From an uncultured Bacilli bacterium (GTDB taxonomy: Bacteria > Bacillota_I > Bacilli_A > RF39 > UBA660): a stretch of 8,261 bases of DNA. The translations under genes and the position numbers were made by a program. Positions 6,297 through 8,261 of the stretch are shown here, piece by piece. Position 1 is the first letter of the stretch. Each line of letters opens with the position of its first letter. The stretch lies in contig CAJONL010000133.1 of NCBI GenBank assembly GCA_905235875.1, positions 1 through 8,261 on the forward strand, in the 5' to 3' direction. The notes under the pieces were generated by a model that did no database searches, was not told where the DNA came from, and saw nothing but the letters and a program-made list of their open reading frames with translations.

Positions 6297-6813
6297 TTTA
6301 GTAGTTGGCCCTTTAGAGACTAACTGTTACATTTTATATGAAAATGGGAGATGCTTAATTGTTGATCCAGGTGCTGAAGAAAATAACATAATAAAAAAAA
6401 TAGATAAATTAAAAGTACAGCCTGTAGCTATACTTCTTACTCATAATCATTTTGACCATACAGGAAGCAGTGATAACTTGAGTAGTTTCTATAAGGTTCC
6501 GATATATGATTATAAGAATCTTGAAGAAGGTACTTTTGAGATAGAGAACTTTAGTTTTGATGTTATTTATACTCCAGGACATTCAAATACCGAGATAACT
6601 TATTTTTTTAGTGATTATGATTTTATGCTATGTGGTGATTTTGTTTTTAAAGATGGAATAGGAAGAACTGATCTTCCAGGAGGTTCGTTTCCTGATATGA
6701 TACAATCAATTAATAAATTAAAAAGTTATGACAGAGATATTAAACTATACCCAGGTCATGGAGAAAGCACTACAATTGGTCATGAATTAAAACATAATAA
6801 ATATTTTATATAA
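6283..6813 (+). CDS. Metallo-beta-lactamase-fold hydrolase (glyoxalase II / YqgX-like)
   Basis: This is a compact 176-aa cytoplasmic hydrolase, smaller than the roughly 210 aa of YqgX or YcbL but complete at both ends. It begins with 'VVGPLETNCYIL' and ends with 'HELKHNKYF', matching the usual '..YE..HNPF' terminus. All dinuclear metal ligands of the glyoxalase II group are present: H54, H56, D58 and H59 in THNHFDH, H100 in TPGHS, D119 in CGDFVF and H159 in YPGHG. Relatives hydrolyse thioesters such as S-lactoylglutathione or bacillithiol-type adducts. The true substrate here cannot be read from sequence. The ATG at 6283 has AGAGGA at 6270-6275. A second ATG at 6289 is too far from this site. 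Overlap with murC implies a shared transcript and coupled translation. Confidence 0.88.
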   Translation: MKMINLVVGPLETNCYILYENGRCLIVDPGAEENNIIKKIDKLKVQPVAILLTHNHFDHTGSSDNLSSFYKVPIYDYKNLEEGTFEIENFSFDVIYTPGHSNTEITYFFSDYDFMLCGDFVFKDGIGRTDLPGGSFPDMIQSINKLKSYDRDIKLYPGHGESTTIGHELKHNKYFI

Positions 6814-6815
6814 GA

Positions 6816-6968
6816 AGTGGAATGTTTAACTATGTGATTACTAGTAATGAATAAATAATAAACGAAATATAAATGAAAAATTTAGTTTTATAATAAAAAG
6901 AAAATGTCTATGAAAGTTAACATGATTAATTGAATTTTTAAAAGAAAGGAGCAGTTAAACATTCCACT
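6816..6968 (+). repeat. 153-bp element bounded by perfect 16-bp inverted repeats (MITE-like or structured RNA)
   Basis: The left arm at 6816-6831 (AGTGGAATGTTTAACT) is the exact reverse complement of the right arm at 6953-6968, with 121 bp between them. The left arm starts 3 bp after the hydrolase stop codon. The interior is A/T-rich and has no credible gene, but contains a 12-bp palindrome (ATTACTAGTAAT, 6837-6848) and an orphan Shine-Dalgarno-like AAAGGAG (6945-6951). Terminal repeats without a transposase resemble a miniature transposable element, yet I see no flanking target duplication. As RNA it would form a long-range stem in the 3' part of the murC-hydrolase transcript. Confidence 0.6.
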
Positions 6969-7057
6969 ATCCATTATAAAGGTAATATAAAAAAATACAA
7001 ATAGGTACTTTTATAAAAATAAAACACTGATATTAAAAATATTGTATTATAAGTACT

Positions 7058-7088
7058 AATAAAAAGATTTATTCTTTTTATTTTTTTT
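7058..7088 (+). terminator. A/T-rich intrinsic terminator downstream of murC-hydrolase
   Basis: The segments 7058-7067 (AATAAAAAGA) and 7073-7082 (TCTTTTTATT) form a perfect 10-bp stem with a 5-nt loop, and a run of eight T occupies 7081-7088, followed by GTTTT. The stem has a single G-C pair and will be weak, but this is the best terminator candidate before rlmN. It would give the murC-hydrolase mRNA a 3' tail of about 270 nt that includes the inverted-repeat element. Confidence 0.55.
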
Positions 7089-7179
7089 GTTTTAAATGAA
7101 GAAATACTTTATTTATTAAAATTAATAAAATTTAGCATATATTAAAAAAATAACTATAGTGTTAAAAAACTAATATATA

Positions 7180-7208
7180 TTGAATAAAAAGTTACTTTGA
7201 TTTATAAT
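7180..7208 (+). promoter_or_regulatory. Promoter of rlmN, very close to the start codon
   Basis: TTGAAT at 7180-7185 and a perfect TATAAT at 7203-7208 are separated by 17 bp. Transcription is expected to begin at about 7215-7218, only 6-9 nt before the ATG at 7224. In an A/T-rich background the -35 box (four of six matches) is weak evidence on its own, but spacing and -10 are ideal. Confidence 0.6.
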
Positions 7209-7223
7209 ATATATGTGATTTAT

Positions 7224-8243
7224 ATGAATATTTATGACTTAACTTTAATTGAACTTGAAAATTATTTTTTATCAATAGGTGAGAAAAAATATAGAGCTTC
7301 TCAAGTTTTTTTGTGGCTTTATAAGGAAAAAGTAAATAGTTTTTCTGAAATGACTAATTTAAGTAATAGTATTATTAATAAACTTGAGAAAGAATTTATT
7401 TTTTATAAGCCAGTAGTTGTAGAATTGCAAGAGAATAATGATACAGCAAAGTATTTATTCCGTCTTCGTGATGGAGAACATATTGAAACAGTTTTAATGA
7501 GGCATGACTATGGATTAAGCCTATGTATCTCTTCACAAGTTGGTTGTAATATGGGTTGTAAATTTTGTGTAAGTGGTCAAAGGAAAAAAGTGCGTAATTT
7601 AAGTGCTGGTGAAATGATACAGCAAATAATAGAGGTAGAAAAAAATATTAATGAGAGAATTTCTCATATAGTAGTGATGGGTATTGGAGAACCATTTGAT
7701 AATTTTGAAAACTTAGTTAAGTTTATAGAAAATGCTAATAATCCAAAAGGACTTGAAATAGGTAGTCGTCATATTACTGTTTCAACCTGTGGATTAGTTC
7801 CTAAAATATTATCTTTTTCTAATCTTCCCTATAGTGTTAATTTAGCGATAAGTTTGCATGCTCCAAATGATGAGCTTCGAAGTAGTTTAATGCCGATAAA
7901 TAAAGTCTATAAATTAGATGAACTTATGAAAAGCATAAAATATTATTTAAAAGAGAAGGGTAGAAGAGTAACTTTTGAATATATATTATTAGATGGTATT
8001 AATAATAAAGATAGTGATGCTAAACAGTTATGTAAGCTTGTAAAAGGACTTAATTGTTATATTAATTTAATACCATATAATGATGGAGGTACAGGGCTAT
8101 TTAAAAAACCTAAAAATAGTGACATAATGAGATTTTATGATATAATTAAAAAAGAGAATATAAACGTTACAGTAAGACGTGAATTTGGTAAAAATATTAA
8201 TGCAGCTTGTGGACAGTTAAGATCAAAAAAGGAGGAACTATAA
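7224..8243 (+). CDS. rlmN: Dual-specificity 23S rRNA / tRNA adenine-C2 methyltransferase (radical SAM)
   Basis: RlmN methylates C2 of A2503 in 23S rRNA and A37 in some tRNAs by a radical SAM, ping-pong mechanism. The ATG at 7224 gives MNIYDLTLIELENYF, the usual family N-terminus ('..iydLtleEL'). A TTG at 7197 would lie upstream of the predicted promoter -10. The 339-aa protein has the N-terminal accessory domain (1-85) and then the 4Fe-4S motif C108xxxC112xxC115 in SQVGCNMGCKFC. It also has the MGIGEPFDN block (152-160) and STCG (187-190). Cys residues equivalent to E. coli C118 (here C101) and C355 (here C329, in AACGQL) are present, so the enzyme should be active. RlmN rather than the resistance enzyme Cfr is indicated by VGC and GEPFDN. 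The TAA overlaps the next ATG by one base. No Shine-Dalgarno sequence precedes the start. Confidence 0.93.
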   Translation: MNIYDLTLIELENYFLSIGEKKYRASQVFLWLYKEKVNSFSEMTNLSNSIINKLEKEFIFYKPVVVELQENNDTAKYLFRLRDGEHIETVLMRHDYGLSLCISSQVGCNMGCKFCVSGQRKKVRNLSAGEMIQQIIEVEKNINERISHIVVMGIGEPFDNFENLVKFIENANNPKGLEIGSRHITVSTCGLVPKILSFSNLPYSVNLAISLHAPNDELRSSLMPINKVYKLDELMKSIKYYLKEKGRRVTFEYILLDGINNKDSDAKQLCKLVKGLNCYINLIPYNDGGTGLFKKPKNSDIMRFYDIIKKENINVTVRREFGKNINAACGQLRSKKEEL

Positions 8244-8261
8244 TGGAAACATTATATCAAA
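8243..8261 (+). CDS. Start of a downstream gene, truncated by the window end
   Basis: GGAGGA at 8231-8236, inside the end of rlmN, precedes an ATG at 8243 that shares its first base with the rlmN stop (TAATG). Only six codons (METLYQ) are visible. In many Firmicutes rlmN is followed by a PP2C-type phosphatase (prpC) and a Ser/Thr kinase (prkC). That would fit here but cannot be judged from six residues. Confidence 0.7.

Larger units (their letters stand above)
6814..7196. other. 383-bp gene-free region between the hydrolase and rlmN
   Basis: No ORF with a usable ribosome binding site exists on either strand. From left to right it holds the 16-bp inverted-repeat element (6816-6968), a possible weak stem of GTACTT (7005-7010) with AAGTAC (7051-7056), a terminator (7058-7088), about 90 bp of nearly pure A/T with no recognisable signal, and the start of the rlmN promoter (from 7180). 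No tRNA, rRNA or known riboswitch pattern was recognised. Confidence 0.7.

Noticed and set aside
6945..6964. Shine-Dalgarno-like AAAGGAG followed by possible start codons
   Set aside because: No ATG, GTG or TTG at a suitable distance opens a frame of useful length; kept only as an oddity inside the repeat element.
6888..6974. 28-aa hydrophobic minus-strand ORF overlapping the right inverted-repeat arm, reminiscent of a type I toxin
   Set aside because: It has no Shine-Dalgarno sequence upstream of its ATG and no clear promoter or antisense RNA; hydrophobic short ORFs arise easily in A/T-rich DNA.
6806..6978. Target-site duplication flanking the inverted-repeat element
   Set aside because: The bases directly outside the arms differ (left ends in AAGA, right begins ATCC); the TATAA present on both sides is at different offsets.
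7197..7223. Upstream TTG start for rlmN adding nine residues
   Set aside because: It would place the start codon upstream of the predicted -10 box, and the nine residues are not part of the RlmN family N-terminus.
1..8261. Mycoplasma-type code (TGA = Trp), suggested by the base composition
   Set aside because: Trp residues are encoded by TGG throughout, and TGA at 4907-4909 ends the 539-aa protein at a sensible place.
1..8261. CRISPR array, tRNA or rRNA genes, integrase or transposase
   Set aside because: No regularly spaced short direct repeats outside the coding 75-bp units, no cloverleaf or rRNA-like tracts, and no recombinase motifs were seen.

Overview
The window is very A+T-rich (roughly a quarter G+C by eye) and reads as a chromosomal segment of a low-G+C Firmicute or Mollicutes-related bacterium. 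Shine-Dalgarno sequences are strong and gene spacing is tight. Trp is encoded by TGG, and TGA is used as a stop (4907-4909), so this is not the Mycoplasma code. A MurC ligase argues for a peptidoglycan wall. YqfQ-like, PilC/PilD and RlmN proteins fit an uncultured gut-type Bacilli/Mollicutes lineage, but the taxon is an inference.

Left block (1-1140): the last 34 codons of a protein whose end resembles the Cys-containing C-terminal strand of a sortase, then a 200-aa five-helix membrane protein of unknown function. Facing them on the minus strand is a 125-aa VrrA/YqfQ-like protein. The convergent junction holds two interlocked hairpin terminators, one for each strand. The YqfQ-like gene and pilC are transcribed away from each other from back-to-back promoters at about 1141-1208.

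Middle block (1180-4909): a good sigma-A promoter drives pilC (type IV pilus/type II secretion platform protein), pilD (prepilin peptidase, shortened here to the ATG with a Shine-Dalgarno sequence) and a 539-aa protein. That last protein has a central PcfJ-like 'WC...YL..G..Y' region and a C-terminal DUF4116-type array repeating every 25 residues exactly. No pilus ATPase or pilin is present in the window, so the rest of the pilus machine must lie elsewhere.

Right block (4936-8261): an extended -10 promoter drives murC (peptidoglycan precursor synthesis), which overlaps by 14 nt a compact metallo-beta-lactamase-fold hydrolase of the glyoxalase II type. A 383-bp gene-free region follows. It holds a perfect 16-bp inverted repeat 121 bp apart (MITE-like or structured RNA), an A/T-rich terminator, and a promoter so close to rlmN that its mRNA should be nearly leaderless. 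rlmN (23S rRNA/tRNA adenine-C2 methyltransferase) overlaps the ATG of the next gene by one base.

No complete undescribed system is evident. The points most worth following are the DUF4116/WC-motif gene in the pilCD operon, the 153-bp inverted-repeat element after the hydrolase, the near-leaderless rlmN, and the unusual residues in MurC.
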